This document shows positions 22,242-32,458 of a DNA stretch of 64,000 nt, piece by piece (within the stretch, counting starts at the first letter, position 1; every line of letters starts with the position of its first letter). The position numbers and the translations under genes were made by a program. A model generated the notes under the pieces. That model saw only the letters and a list, made by a program, of their open reading frames with translations, searched no databases and was not told the origin of the DNA. The stretch covers positions 1 through 64,000 of the forward strand of contig NW_026516827.1 of assembly GCF_025766255.1 (NCBI RefSeq), given 5' to 3'. The DNA comes from Zychaea mexicana (taxonomy: Eukaryota; Mucoromycota; Mucoromycetes; Mucorales; Lichtheimiaceae).

Positions 22242-22920
22242 ATACCAGATTGATTTTCTCCATTAATCATGTTGCTTTCAAACGAATAATAAAAGGGCGG
22301 CAGTAATGGTTGTGGTATCGAAAATATTGATGGATTACCTAATGATGATGATGATGGTAAAATAGTGGTAAGCGGTATTGTACCGTTAGATAGCAGCAAC
22401 AGTTCTCATAGTATTTGTGCGCCATTGACTTCGGTGAGTCTGTCATAGTTGCTGAAGCGACGGGCTCTAACCTGCATTTGCATCAAAATGAACTTTAATT
22501 AACCGTTCAACCACCGAGGAGAATTTATAAAAAGGATCAAATAATTACCGGCATTTCCTTGCTTTTAAGTTGTGCACTTAGTGTATCAACGTAAGGCTTC
22601 AATAACTTTTTGCACTTTACAAATATGCCTTTCAGGTATTTATGCCCATTGATAACTACAAAATAATGCGGTTTAGTTAGGGAAAATCTCATATGGTCCC
22701 TTTTTTAGAAAAAAAACAGTGAAGCCTCCACCTCCTCCTTCTTTTTTGCGTACATCTAATGAGTGCTTTGTTCTCGATATCAAGCACAAGAGCCTTATCC
22801 TCAGGGCACACTCTGAGAGCATCGATGACGGCCTATACAAGGTAGGAAAAAACCATGCTTCAAAATGAGTGACACGCATACACACACACACACACACACA
22901 TACACGAAATGCAACATAGT

Positions 22921-23260
22921 GGGGTTTACCCCTTAGTTGTATGTTTTTAGTAAAATTATAAATATGTAAAAAATTATAAGTAATATAATTTTTAAATGTT
23001 TATAATAAGTGATGAAATTAATTTTTTTAAAAAAAAAAAAATTTCTCAAATCCTATAATATTCTCAACCCTTAGGGTTGAACTTAACTATTATGTTTAAA
23101 ACACTCTAAGTGGCGCAACGGTAGTGAGCAAACCCTTCCTTCTAGGCTAGAACTTTAGTTCGACGCCCGGAGTGAATGAAATGAACGGAGCTTGACTAGA
23201 ATAAAGAAATATCATAAATTTGTTATTTATAACAAGATTTATAGATATTAATTATTCTTC
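22921..23260 (+). mobile_element. ~340 bp AT-rich insertion with tRNA-like core (SINE-like)
   Basis: Inserted in an intron of the copy-4 RNase H-like gene; TAGT is duplicated at both sides (22917-22920 and 23261-23264). It starts with the small palindrome GGGGTTTACCCC, has AT-rich flanks and an A/T run near 23020, and carries a tRNA-like stretch with both pol III promoter boxes. That suits a tRNA-derived SINE or a composite insertion. Confidence 0.55.
23102..23174 (+). ncRNA. tRNA-like sequence with pol III A and B boxes
   Basis: Box A TGGCGCAACGG (23111-23121) fits TRGYNNARNNG, and box B GTTCGACGC (23158-23166) fits GWTCGANNC exactly, 37 nt apart as in tRNA genes. The acceptor ends CACTCT and GGAGTG pair partly. 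I could not fold a proper anticodon or T stem, so it is a degenerate tRNA or SINE head, not a working tRNA gene. Confidence 0.5.
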
Positions 23261-24263
23261 TAGTGTAGCTTTGCCAAAAAAAAAATCCACACATACTAAT
23301 AGATGGAAGATGGTACCGTGCGTGTTTGTGCAACTATAGTGCCTGGAGTAATTCGGAAGCGCACCAGTCTTCCAATGTACTAAGTACAAGCCTCATTGAA
23401 AGCTTTTGCTCGGCGTGTCAGCCCAGATCTCCAGGGCCACCTCATTAATGTACTGCTCACACTACAAAACTTTTCCAGTTAATTTCACTACTGAATAGTA
23501 TTCAACAAAGGAGAAAAAAAACACAAACCTCGGAATTTGTCTTCAATTTCATTCTTAATTCTTTTCTTATTTCAGACATGACTCGCAGTCTTTGAGCTTT
23601 CAGCTTTAGCTCCATTCTTTTCACTTGCTTCTTTGTGGTTTTTTTTTCGGTCCGTTATCTTTTTTATCTGTTGCAATTTTACTTTTTCCCTTTGTTGTTG
23701 GCTTTGTTTCTTTTCTTGCAGAATGGCCATTGCTAATTGTTCTATTGACAACGTGTTGTCGAATTGCATACACACACAGTGCGACGTTAAATCGAGTGCC
23801 AGATAAGTGCATGTTGCTCAAGATTATCTTTGTTTTATCTTAAGAGAAATGGACGAGTACATACCTGAATTCATTTTTTGGATTTGACAAAGTTGTTGTG
23901 CGAGGAGCCAGTTTGCATCAATAATGCGGGATTTCAATGTCGATGTAACATCCATACCTTGGTTGATATGATAGCTTTAATGCGCTAGTTTGGAATATTG
24001 TATGCGCATCATGCACAAAAGTGATGATTGCTAAAGTGAAGATAAACAAAGTTAGACGAAACAGCAACCGAAAAGCATTGAATCCTGGCATGCACTATGG
24101 CGGTTGAAGCTCCAGTTGAGATGTGTATATATCATGCCAATACACTGTGTCAATAGCACATATGAAATGCAGCTATCAAATATATACTTCTCTGTTCTGA
24201 TTGCTTTTGCACAAAGAACGAACAGAACGCTTGAAATGCGGATACGCCGTTAAATTACTATAG

Positions 24264-25239
24264 GTGCATGGAAGTATAGATGAAGAACTTGCTATTGATA
24301 GTGACAAAAATAGTATATCGAGCACCGTCGCCTCCTCATCAGCGATGACGCAAGATATCAGAAAAGGTACAATATCACCAGTGTGGTTTCTAAGGATCTG
24401 TAGTATCAAAACCTGTCATGATGACTGCTTACTGATGAGTGTCGAACTTATATATGATGATATTTTATATTTTAGATGGTAGTGGTGGCGATACCATCGA
24501 GAAGCGAATTGACGAGAGTCATTGCAGACAGCGATGTTAGCACCAATGTAGTAGTGATATCAGAGGTTCCTCAAGTGCGAAATCGTTTGGAAGAAAAAGA
24601 AATATGATGGGAGAAGGCGAGCAAGACGGCTCCTATAGTGGCTGGCTTGTAGTCTTGGGGACGCTCTTTTGCGTTCTTCAAAAATCAGTAGTTCTCTTAA
24701 GTAGGTACTATGCAATAAAGTATGCAAGCTAGATCTATAAATTATGTTTCAATATTATTATCCCTACTGATTCATCCTTTCCTTTCTGTTATTTTGCACC
24801 GTTGAAAAATTGTAGTGTAGTGGAAAGTACTGGGTGTGCATTATTGTTGCATTTGTGAACATCAAATGTCTTCATACCACGTTAGATAAGAACTGATTTA
24901 TGAATTGTATAGGCGTCATCATCGATGTACTCGAAAAGACGCAAACTCGATCAGACCAAATGTTTCTTACTCACGCTTCATCGCCAATCTGTCGTTCTGG
25001 AAGTAACGTTTGGCTTAAGAATCATGCTTTTGATAGCAGGCGCAACTTTCTGCGTTGGAATGGTCAGTGTAAGTCTTTTGGATGAGGTAAAAGTTAAAGT
25101 GACAAGAAAAACTTGGTTTCTTAAGCTACGAGCGAGAAGAGAGAGAGAGAGAGAAGCAGACTTTACAATTCCACAGATCTGGCAATTATATATGTCTGTT
25201 GGCTTATGCTCTGGTGTTACCTCTTTTGTTACTGGTTGA
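24264..25239 (+). pseudogene. MCT-like MFS transporter pseudogene at the array's right edge
   Basis: Here the transporter exons continue past the unit boundary into unique DNA. The pre-TM1 motif lies near 24618-24680. Next come a hydrophobic segment FGLRIMLLIAGATFCVGMVS (within 24925-25085, like TM3) ending at a possible donor gtaaaa, and a segment after ttccacag reading IWQLYMSVGLCSGVTSFVTG (25176-25239), which resembles the WQLYL-x-x-G region of fungal monocarboxylate transporters. A stop follows at once and no later transmembrane segments were found. This flank identifies the transporter gene as one end of the amplified segment. Confidence 0.5.
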
Positions 25240-25384
25240 AGTAAGAAGTCTTGTATCAGCTATCCTTATCTTCAAATGATATATCCACAATGCATTGTAA
25301 AAGATCTTATCGAGTTGCATTGCAGTGGTTCAAATAAAGCGGGAAGGGCTTCCTGTGGGATTTATCTTTACAGATACGTGGTGC

Positions 25385-25610
25385 GTTCCTGCATGCTGGG
25401 TAGGTTGGCGATACGTCGCATCACTTTAGTTTCGGAGTAAGGGTGGGCACCTTGTGATATACAGAGGCATTGGTTTTGGGCTGTGTCGAGTGCTTTTAAT
25501 TGCGTCTCAGTTTACGAGGTTATCGCGAGACCATATTCGAAGTTAGTTCGTTAAAATTTGAGCGTATTACAGGCAGGCTTGATAAAGGTGTAATAAATCT
25601 GAGGGTTTAA
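25385..25610 (-). pseudogene. LINE reverse transcriptase fragment (C-terminal part)
   Basis: On the minus strand one frame reads FEYGLAITS, then QLKALDTAQNQCL and KVMRRIANLPSMQERTTYL. This is the familiar post-palm region of non-LTR retrotransposon RTs in which the EYG-x-A block precedes LE-x-x-QN-x-CLR. It contains in-frame stops. The piece at 30660-30880 is homologous. Confidence 0.7.
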
Positions 25611-25625
25611 ATACCATGAAATGCT

Positions 25626-26232
25626 ATGTATAAAGAGATGCTATATTCTAACGAATACTTACTTATTACGACTACAGCAACAAAAAGCAACAATATCGGT
25701 TACTTATCAAATTGCCACACCTGCCAAGCCCCAGATTTCAACAAAAACCACGCTATCCGCTGGCTTCGCATGCACCGCCGTTTATATATCACAGAGTCCC
25801 AAAGCCCGGACCCACTGTCGTTTGTCTTGAATCAGTTACCCCACTCCCCGCCAAAGTCACTACACCGCATTAACCTACTTCGTTCACAATGGCTAGTTGT
25901 ATGCAAAATCCTAGCCGAACTTGACGCTCACCAACACCCCGACTCCAAACTACACCAGTACTACGACGAGCAGCCTGGCAGCACACTACTGAAATGGATT
26001 GCTCCTCCCTTGCCGCAGGAATCTGGCTAAGTGCCACTAACACCGTTCTCTTTTCTTACTCTCCTTCTGCTTATTCTTCCACTCTATCTTCAGCAATCCA
26101 TAGCATCATCTACCATCCCCACAACCTTTTTCCCTGTTTACGCACACAGGGTTTTTCATCATCCCCTTTCTCCCCTGATCTGACTCGAGCGAAATTGCCA
26201 CACAAAGCACAGCGTTCAAAGAGTCGTTAAAT
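25626..26232 (+). pseudogene. LINE 3' tail: C-terminal Cys/His region and 3' end
   Basis: ORF 25626-26030 ends in TAA. It contains CHTC-x10-H-x3-WLRMHRRL and then a PDPLSFVLNQLP segment, as I know from the C-terminal tails of early-diverging fungal LINEs. It is followed by a pyrimidine-rich stretch and aataaa near 26229. Its orientation is opposite to the neighbouring RT fragment, so the copy was rearranged or two fragments abut. Confidence 0.5.
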
Positions 26233-26364
26233 AAAACAATCAAATTTTAAACGTTACTTATCAAACACCGCTATTGGTACATACCGCTTCTACTGTTCAG
26301 AAAAAGAATTAGTCAACGATACCTAAAAGCGTCCGCGCTATCCTAGATAAACTCGTACTCATTA

Positions 26365-26708
26365 CAGTGCCCGCTCGATAATTCGATCACTTTGGTCACA
26401 GCCATAAGTGATCGAATTATCGAAATATCGAGTTATGAAATTGGGACTCCGTTAAGAAAAGGAATATTCATTGGGAATACATGTTAACTCTGGACTCTGA
26501 TGTATGATCCGACACTGATCGCTGGTTCAATTCCGCGTCACTAAGCATTTCTATTGGTTTATACTTGTCGATATGTCACAGCAAGCGATCGATGATCGAA
26601 TTATCGATTTGTCGATATTTTACTGCTTACCAGCCTGGTCATTTGAGAAAGTGATCGAATTATCGAAAATATCGAGTTATCGAGTATCGAATTATCGAGC
26701 GGGCACTG
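26365..26708. mobile_element. TA-flanked MITE (Tc1/mariner-pogo type)
   Basis: 23-bp perfect terminal inverted repeats beginning CAGTGCCCGCTCGATAA, with TA on both sides (26363-26364 and 26709-26710). The left end also forms a 17-bp perfect hairpin (26376-26392 with 26406-26422). GATCGAATTATCG recurs near both ends. No ORF is present, so it is a non-autonomous element depending on a transposase elsewhere. Confidence 0.85.
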
Positions 26709-27096
26709 TACATACGGCATAAGCGATCCTGCATGCTCCGTCATTTCGCAGATACTACCACGCACTTGTGGGTCTACTTTCATATCCTGTCACCATGCGC
26801 CGATACTGTAAGCACCACGCGTCGGCTTGGCGAGCAGTACTATACTTCTATTAAAAGAAATCATCTACAGTAGCCCCAGATTTTCTATAACCGAGATATA
26901 TCTGTTCTCACTGACTTACATGACGATCCTAATCGCAAGTTTAAAGCCGTCATCCCCACCAATTTCTCGAGCATTATCTTTTGTCCGCACGTTTATCACC
27001 TGTTCAAGTACCTTGGCTCACTACTATCTCATACCTCCTGTGCGAAGACTTGATGAAAGAACAACGAATTTTGACTCCTATAATGGTTGTTAATAC

Positions 27097-27104
27097 TACA
27101 ATAT

Positions 27105-27136
<32 letters not shown>
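27097..27136 (+). repeat. (TAC)n microsatellite
   Basis: About 13 uninterrupted tac/act repeats in non-coding DNA. Confidence 0.9.
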
Positions 27137-27137
<1 letters not shown>

Positions 27138-27405
27138 ACTGCAATCGATCGTAAGCATCATTTGTTGCAGGTGGACTGTATGCTCAACATGATGCACCTC
27201 ATGAATACCGAAAAAGCGCATCTGTCACCTTTTTGGAGAGAATCTTGGTTGGTCGAGAGCGGATTTACATACTGGCCTGTACATTGACACGAATAACCGT
27301 CTAATCAAGTTGTCCAACAACATTCTTATGCAAAAGATTTCTTTGAGTGTTTTTTCTCTACTTTGAATAGGGAGAAAGGAGTGAAGGTGATTACGATCTC
27401 TGTGC

Positions 27406-27702
27406 ATGTCTTTGCTATTGTACCACCTTAAAAAAATCATATTATCTCGATCCCCTCGCTCGCACTTTATATTATGTACCAGAGCCTGGAAAGGGCGTCT
27501 AATGGGAACGATATCTTCTTGGTTCCAAAAACAACCCTTTGGTGCGATCAAGTGCTGGAATTCTATACTTTTTGAATCACGACGTTACGACGATCCATGT
27601 ACCATGAATATAAACATTATGGGCGCGGCTGATTGGATCTATGGCATCGGTTTCCGCTTTGCTTATATCTTAGTATCATACGAGTCCATGTTTGCCTCGT
27701 GA
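27406..27702 (+). other. Unrecognised 98-codon ORF in repeat-rich DNA
   Basis: ORF with amino-acid composition closer to coding than its surroundings; it ends GIGFRFAYILVSYESMFA. It sits between LINE debris and microsatellites and has no introns or recognisable domain. It could be another transposon remnant. Confidence 0.2.
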
Positions 27703-28384
27703 AATCCACAACGCTTGAGCATTAGAACTGCATTAAAGATAATGAGTACTGTAGAGCAACCACGAATCTTGAAAATTTTTATAGAACAATGAAACGGACG
27801 GCGTTGCATTCGTAAAATGTAATGGTCGATGTGGTATTACAAATGCCGGCGACAGACCAGACAATATACCGTCAAACATGTATTTGAAGAAATAAACGAT
27901 TAAGTTTCTCAATAATATAACAAAAGGGTTACTTTCTGCTCTCCTATTATTTTCATGTACTAATTCTACTACAGCATCACATTATCGTTTGGCCATGTCA
28001 CTTGAAATATTTACGCGAGTGATGCATCTACCACTGGCCGCAACGGAGCCAAATGTTCCATATACGATTAATCGCAAACAAACGTGTATACGCGAATACC
28101 CCTTGTATCCATCGGACACTCCAACTGTTCATCAATTTTCATCACCAGTGGATGCGTTGTATTAGTCACGTCACTACAGTTGGGAAGCGACTTTGGCGTC
28201 TGATAACCATGACCTTTGCCTGGGTCCCCATAATTCTCGTAGGCCCATTCAGATGCCTGGTGGCTTTTAAGTTACTCAAATACACACACACGCGTACGTA
28301 ACAGCAGAAAAGACGCGACGTATCTTTGGTTTTATACAGCGCAATGCTGCCTTTTTATTTTAAAAAAATATGCTTTTTATTGAA

Positions 28385-28558
28385 CTACGTACTGCTACTA
28401 CTACATACTGCTGCTATTACCGCTGTTGCCACTGCTACTGTCGCTGCTGCTGCTGCTGCTGCCACTGCTACTGCTGCCACTGCTACCGCTACTGCCACTG
28501 ATACTGTCACTGTTGCTGCTGCTGCTGCCGCCACTGCTGCTGCTGCTGCTGCTACGGG
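28385..28558 (+). repeat. Degenerate (CTG/CTA)n trinucleotide tract
   Basis: About 170 bp of imperfect ctgctactgccactg repeats. All frames on both strands are open simply because of the repeat, so the ORFs there are not genes. Confidence 0.9.
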
Positions 28559-28683
28559 AAGTCCTGACTGAGACGACAAACTTTTGGACGCGACCATCCC
28601 GGTTCATCGTTATGCTCGTCGACACTGTGCACGGGTACTTTTTTGCTTTCGAAAACTTGGTCACAATTTTCATGATTTAAAGA

Positions 28684-28706
28684 AAAGAGAGAGAGAGAGA
28701 GAGAGG
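28684..28706 (+). repeat. (GA)n microsatellite
   Basis: Short agag run. Confidence 0.85.
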
Positions 28707-30659
28707 AGCAAAGTAGCAAAAATTATTTCCATGCAGTGCTTTTATATCTTATCTGTTCGCTTGGGCAGCTGATCCAAAAAAGGAAAAAAAGAAAATTGGC
28801 AGCGTCACTTGCCAGCCCAGGTAATGTCATGTTACACCGACAAGCACACTGGACCACATCGTACAATGGGTCTGTCATCTTCCGAGGCAATGGGAATGCA
28901 ACCCCACAGACATTCCCCTTTGCAATGTGCACTCTCCAGGCTACACGTACACACTAGTCTCGTCTTTCTACAAGGCTCTCATCAAGTGACTACTTAATTG
29001 ACGCGCTTTTCTTTTACTCGACACTGAGGTTACACAAGGTCTAGGCTATCGATAAGGGCGCATGACGGGGGCATTGTCTTTTGGGAATCTATACCGGCGA
29101 TCCGTGATTCCAAGTGGCAAACAGAACAATGCCTACAGAAGCCCCACTACGCTTTGTATTCTTCCGCGCGTATTAAAGGTACGGACGCGTGGGACTCTCA
29201 GGAGATTGGCAGACTCTCGCCGTCTGTGTCCATGCGTTTTTGTACTCAATCTGGCGGTGCATCTACATTGTCTTTAGGATGGCCGTCCAAGAAGAGCTCT
29301 TCAGTCTTATCTTTGTCTAAATGACGTTGTGTGCTTGTACAAGTATTATGTCGTAAGGTTCCTTTTGATATGTTTATCTTTGGAACTATTCCACAGACAC
29401 TTTTAATCAAGCACTATGATACACCTCGAAACGTTTGAACCTTGCGTATGAATTTTATGATAAGACATGTGAGAGAGAGAGGGGGGGAACTGGATCAGCC
29501 TCTTACAGTATAAAGATTGCCGGCGATTACAGTACTGGTCTCGTCGTCCTTCCACACAAGTGTCTGATGCTGAGCCTCGAAACCACCATGACTTCACTCC
29601 TGTTGCTGTTGTGGCTGCTGCTGTTCATCGTAGTTGCTATTGGCGCTGCTGCTGATGCTACGACCATTGTTGTTCTGGTGGTGTTGGTGCTTTGCTCACG
29701 CGTCTGCTACTGTTTGCCATTATCTTTTCTCGTGGCGTTCTTTCTTTCAAAGAAAAGTGGGAGTTAGAAAAGAAGTGCTTGAGGTGGACGAGAAGAAATG
29801 AGGGGAAGCATTTGTGTTTGATCGGGAAGCAACACAAGTCAAGTCTAACTTTTCTTGTTTGGATGGCACAGAGCAGCTCACTTCAAACATCAATGCTCGA
29901 TTAGGTTACACGCACTCCGTAAGGTCTCACACTGCATGTGCACGCCACCAGAGACGTGAAGATGATGGCCATCATAGAGAAGCATTTTCGCTCTAGTCTG
30001 GTCTAAAAAGGGAGATAATAGAAAGAACAAAACCCTGTTCGGCGGCAACAGGGAAAAGCGGGAGGGTTATGGTTTGGAACAGATTGGAGGTGGGGTGCTA
30101 CTATGCAGCAGAATCCGGTATCTGATAGAAAAAGGTAGTATCTAATATTCGTTGAGCCGAAGTGGGTTTGCGTTTTGGTAATTGTTGATTTAATCTATAT
30201 GAAAATGGACCCGTTGTTTGTTGTAGATGTTGAGGCGGGAATGCATGCGTAGGCAGAGGGTAGAACGTTGTCCATTGAAATCGTGGTGGCTGCAGGATTT
30301 ACAGGACTTGCGGCGCCCACCAGGCAGCCATCCCAGTCGCAAACTGTCACATCTGCTTCGTTCTTTGATGGTCATTGGCAGCCACAGTATTGATTCGGTA
30401 CCAAATGTTGGTCGGCATGCTGTGAGAGAAATCGCGCTGGTGTGTGGTGCGGGTTGTTGCGAAGATATCGGTGGATGATGGGCTCAAGTGATGCAGTGCT
30501 GGTGCTTTCTTGTAGTGCTGATACATTTTACCAGACGAGAGTATGTACGGCATAGTTTGGTCCAGTGGCTGTTTCTTTGATTTGTGCTGGTGGGCAAAAG
30601 TGTGGTAAGTAGAGCATCATCAGTACAAAAAGTGTGCCCTGTATAGAAATTTCGCTTTT
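28707..30659. other. Gene-poor stretch
   Basis: No gene that I can support. The small ORFs are out of codon context. 29435-29767 is hydrophobic low complexity (Leu/Val/Ala runs) without homology. Confidence 0.5.
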
Positions 30660-30885
30660 AGAGTAGTAATGCGTTCCTGCATTCTGGGTACTGTATATTA
30701 TACGGAGGCATTGGTTTTGAGTTGTTTTGTGTGCTTTCAATAGTGTCTTAGTTAATGAGGTTATCGCGAGACCATAATCAAATTTAGGTCGTTTAAGTTT
30801 GTGCGTACAGACGGCTAAGCTTGAGAATCCTGAGGGATTAATACCATGAATTGGTTTTAGACGACAGAGCAATTTGAGCACAGTT
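30660..30885 (-). pseudogene. LINE reverse transcriptase fragment, second copy
   Basis: The minus-strand ORF contains RPKFDYGLAITSLTKTLLKA and then TQNQCLRIIY, matching the fragment at 25385-25610 at both DNA and protein level (gcgttcctgca, ggcattggtttt, gaggttatcgcgagaccata shared). The frame opens further downstream without homology. This is the RT C-terminal part of a non-LTR element. Confidence 0.65.
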
Positions 30886-32458
30886 GCGTAACATTACAAG
30901 GTGGGTCAATTGCTTTATGCCACTAATTCTCACCATGCTACTTTTTTAAATGCTTATTGCCCCAGTATATCTTGCTTCTAACTGTAGATGATTTTCCTGA
31001 AGCATGTGTCTGCGTCTCTTGAAGATGCATTAAACAGCAATATTGTTCTTAAAAGGTTTCCACTTTTTCAATGGATGATTTAATGAATATGTGGTATGTC
31101 CCAATGAAGTTTGTTTTATTCCGTCTAAAGCCATTGCACAATTACTCTTTATTATTTTCTCCACAAATGATCTTATTGTCGTCGCATAATAATTGAGCGA
31201 GCAATATGAGTACTCGTTGGGCAATCACGTGCGTTTCATTGTGATGCCTCGAGTGTATATGCATACGTGTCTTTCACCTTGACTTTGAAAGATGTATTGA
31301 CTTCTTTCGCTTGCCACCGAGCAGATTGTGTAGGATCTTCCCTCTCACCAATGTATTGTCGATTGTATCCTGGTGGTAGGCCTTCTTGTTTTCTGCTTGT
31401 ATCGGTATGTGGTGCCGTCGTGTGGATCTGATTATGATAGGCCACTTCATAATGACACCCTCAAAGCCAATATCGTGTTTGATGCGCCTTATGAACGGGC
31501 TATGTATTCTTTCAATAGATGTGTCCTGTTTATGATTTGCGATCGCTACAACTGCGTTTTCATTCGCCACCTGTTAATTGCCTCACCACCAAAACAAGAA
31601 TGAACCGCCACATACGATGTGATGCTAGTTTGCTCGCATTGATGTCCTTAATGTTCCATGTGTACAAATCCGTGATGGTTTATTATATGGAGGTCATCGT
31701 CAAGTTTCTGAATCGCATTTACATCCTATATAAGAAGAGACAATAGATATGAGCATACCATTGGTTTTGACTTGATATCGGTTTAATCAGATAGTCACTC
31801 GAACTTCGCTTCAAGAAGTACATAGCGAGCAAAATGACCAATTGTTCTGTCTACATCGTTTCTCGCCGCTCTTGCGGTCTCTGATGCGTGGTTGTCACTA
31901 CGCTTCATAATATACTATGGCCAGATTATGTAAAATTGACTGAAAAGCGTTCCTACAGCTTCTTGTTCTATTCAACAATAAACGATCAGAAACGGACGAG
32001 AATTGTCATGTAATTGAAATGTTGTTGACCGCTTGATCGGTTGGTAAGTGTGCTGTCGCCAGATCCCAGGGTCTAATTGCCACCTTCCTGCCTTAGCTGA
32101 TGTTGTCGCCCGGACCGCACACAGAATGGTGATGTGTGCGATTAACCTAAGTTTGAATGAATATATAATTATCTCAAGAAAATAAAACGTATAAAATATC
32201 AGGGCGCAAACATGGCACGTAAAGTTGAGATGATTAGAGAAAAACCAATAAAGCAAGCTCAGTGTATTAAAGAGTTGGTTACGGATACACGTCGGCCAAA
32301 CGCGCCGGTGCTTTTGATTGCTGCTTTGGCATAGTTACACACCGCTATTAAAGATTATGAATCAATGTGCTAATGAAATACCCACGTTTTGAAATATAAA
32401 CCTCACACTCTTGCTAAATACCTTTATTTTCACCTTTCCAAGGAGAAGAGTCGAAAGA
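30886..32458. other. Gene-poor stretch upstream of the first thioesterase
   Basis: Several 60-100 codon ORFs on both strands overlap each other; none has splice-consistent continuation or a known motif. The proximal ~150 bp presumably carries the promoter of the thioesterase gene at 32459; no clear TATA was seen. Confidence 0.4.

Larger units (their letters stand above)
14535..23955 (-). pseudogene. RNase H-like fold candidate gene, copy 4 (disrupted, ancestral start kept)
   Basis: Exon 1 (23865-23955) starts MDVTSTLKSRIIDANWLLAQ and runs in frame into exon 2, because the 14-bp segment found in copies 0-3 is absent. Downstream the gene is wrecked. The A-run in exon 2 is shortened near 23641, which shifts the frame. 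An AT-rich insert sits in the intron between exons 3 and 4 (22921-23260), another lies in exon 6 (21769-22241), and the retrotransposon splits exon 6. The ~520 bp deletion at 14534 removes the C-terminal codons and stop. G:C to A:T changes are common in exons 4-6. Confidence 0.7.
1..24782. repeat. Tandem array of a ~4.14 kb gene-containing unit
   Basis: The same block recurs with nearly constant spacing. The string beginning agtttgcatcaataatgc occurs at 1, 4143, 8288, 12447 and again near 23909. The start of the Gln-rich exon occurs at 882, 5024, 9187 and 13328. The unit boundary is defined by the right flank. Up to ~24782 the last copy matches the others, then it runs into unique sequence, while the other copies jump at that point to the tail of the Gln-rich gene (ttccagtttccatgaac). 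Copies 1-3 are almost identical and differ mainly in homopolymer lengths and a few clustered indels. The left edge of the array lies outside the window, so the total copy number is unknown. Recent unequal exchange or segmental amplification is the natural explanation. Assembly stuttering cannot be excluded. Confidence 0.97.
13321..24782. repeat. Terminal unit, copy 4, interrupted by nested insertions
   Basis: One unit split into 13321-14654 and 21686-24782 by a retrotransposon. A ~520 bp internal deletion joins 14534 to 14535: attacctttt is followed directly by agtaacattcgg, which in copy 3 lie near 10392 and 10918. Two further AT-rich inserts sit at 21769-22241 and 22921-23260. The part from about 23880 to 24760 is almost identical to the other copies, while 21690-22930 is clearly diverged. 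It is the only copy that continues into unique sequence. Confidence 0.9.

Noticed and set aside
23102..23174. Functional nuclear or mitochondrial tRNA gene
   Set aside because: A and B boxes are perfect, but the anticodon and T stems do not pair, so I call it a tRNA-like SINE head.
1..24782. CRISPR-like or satellite array
   Set aside because: The repeat unit is 4 kb with genes and introns, not short repeats with spacers or satellite DNA.
28326..28680. Several overlapping ORFs with Ala/Thr/Ser/Leu runs
   Set aside because: They are all readings of the same trinucleotide repeat on both strands.
29435..29767. Hydrophobic 110-codon ORF resembling a membrane protein
   Set aside because: The hydrophobicity comes from ctg/gtt-rich low complexity. 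No promoter context, introns or homology.
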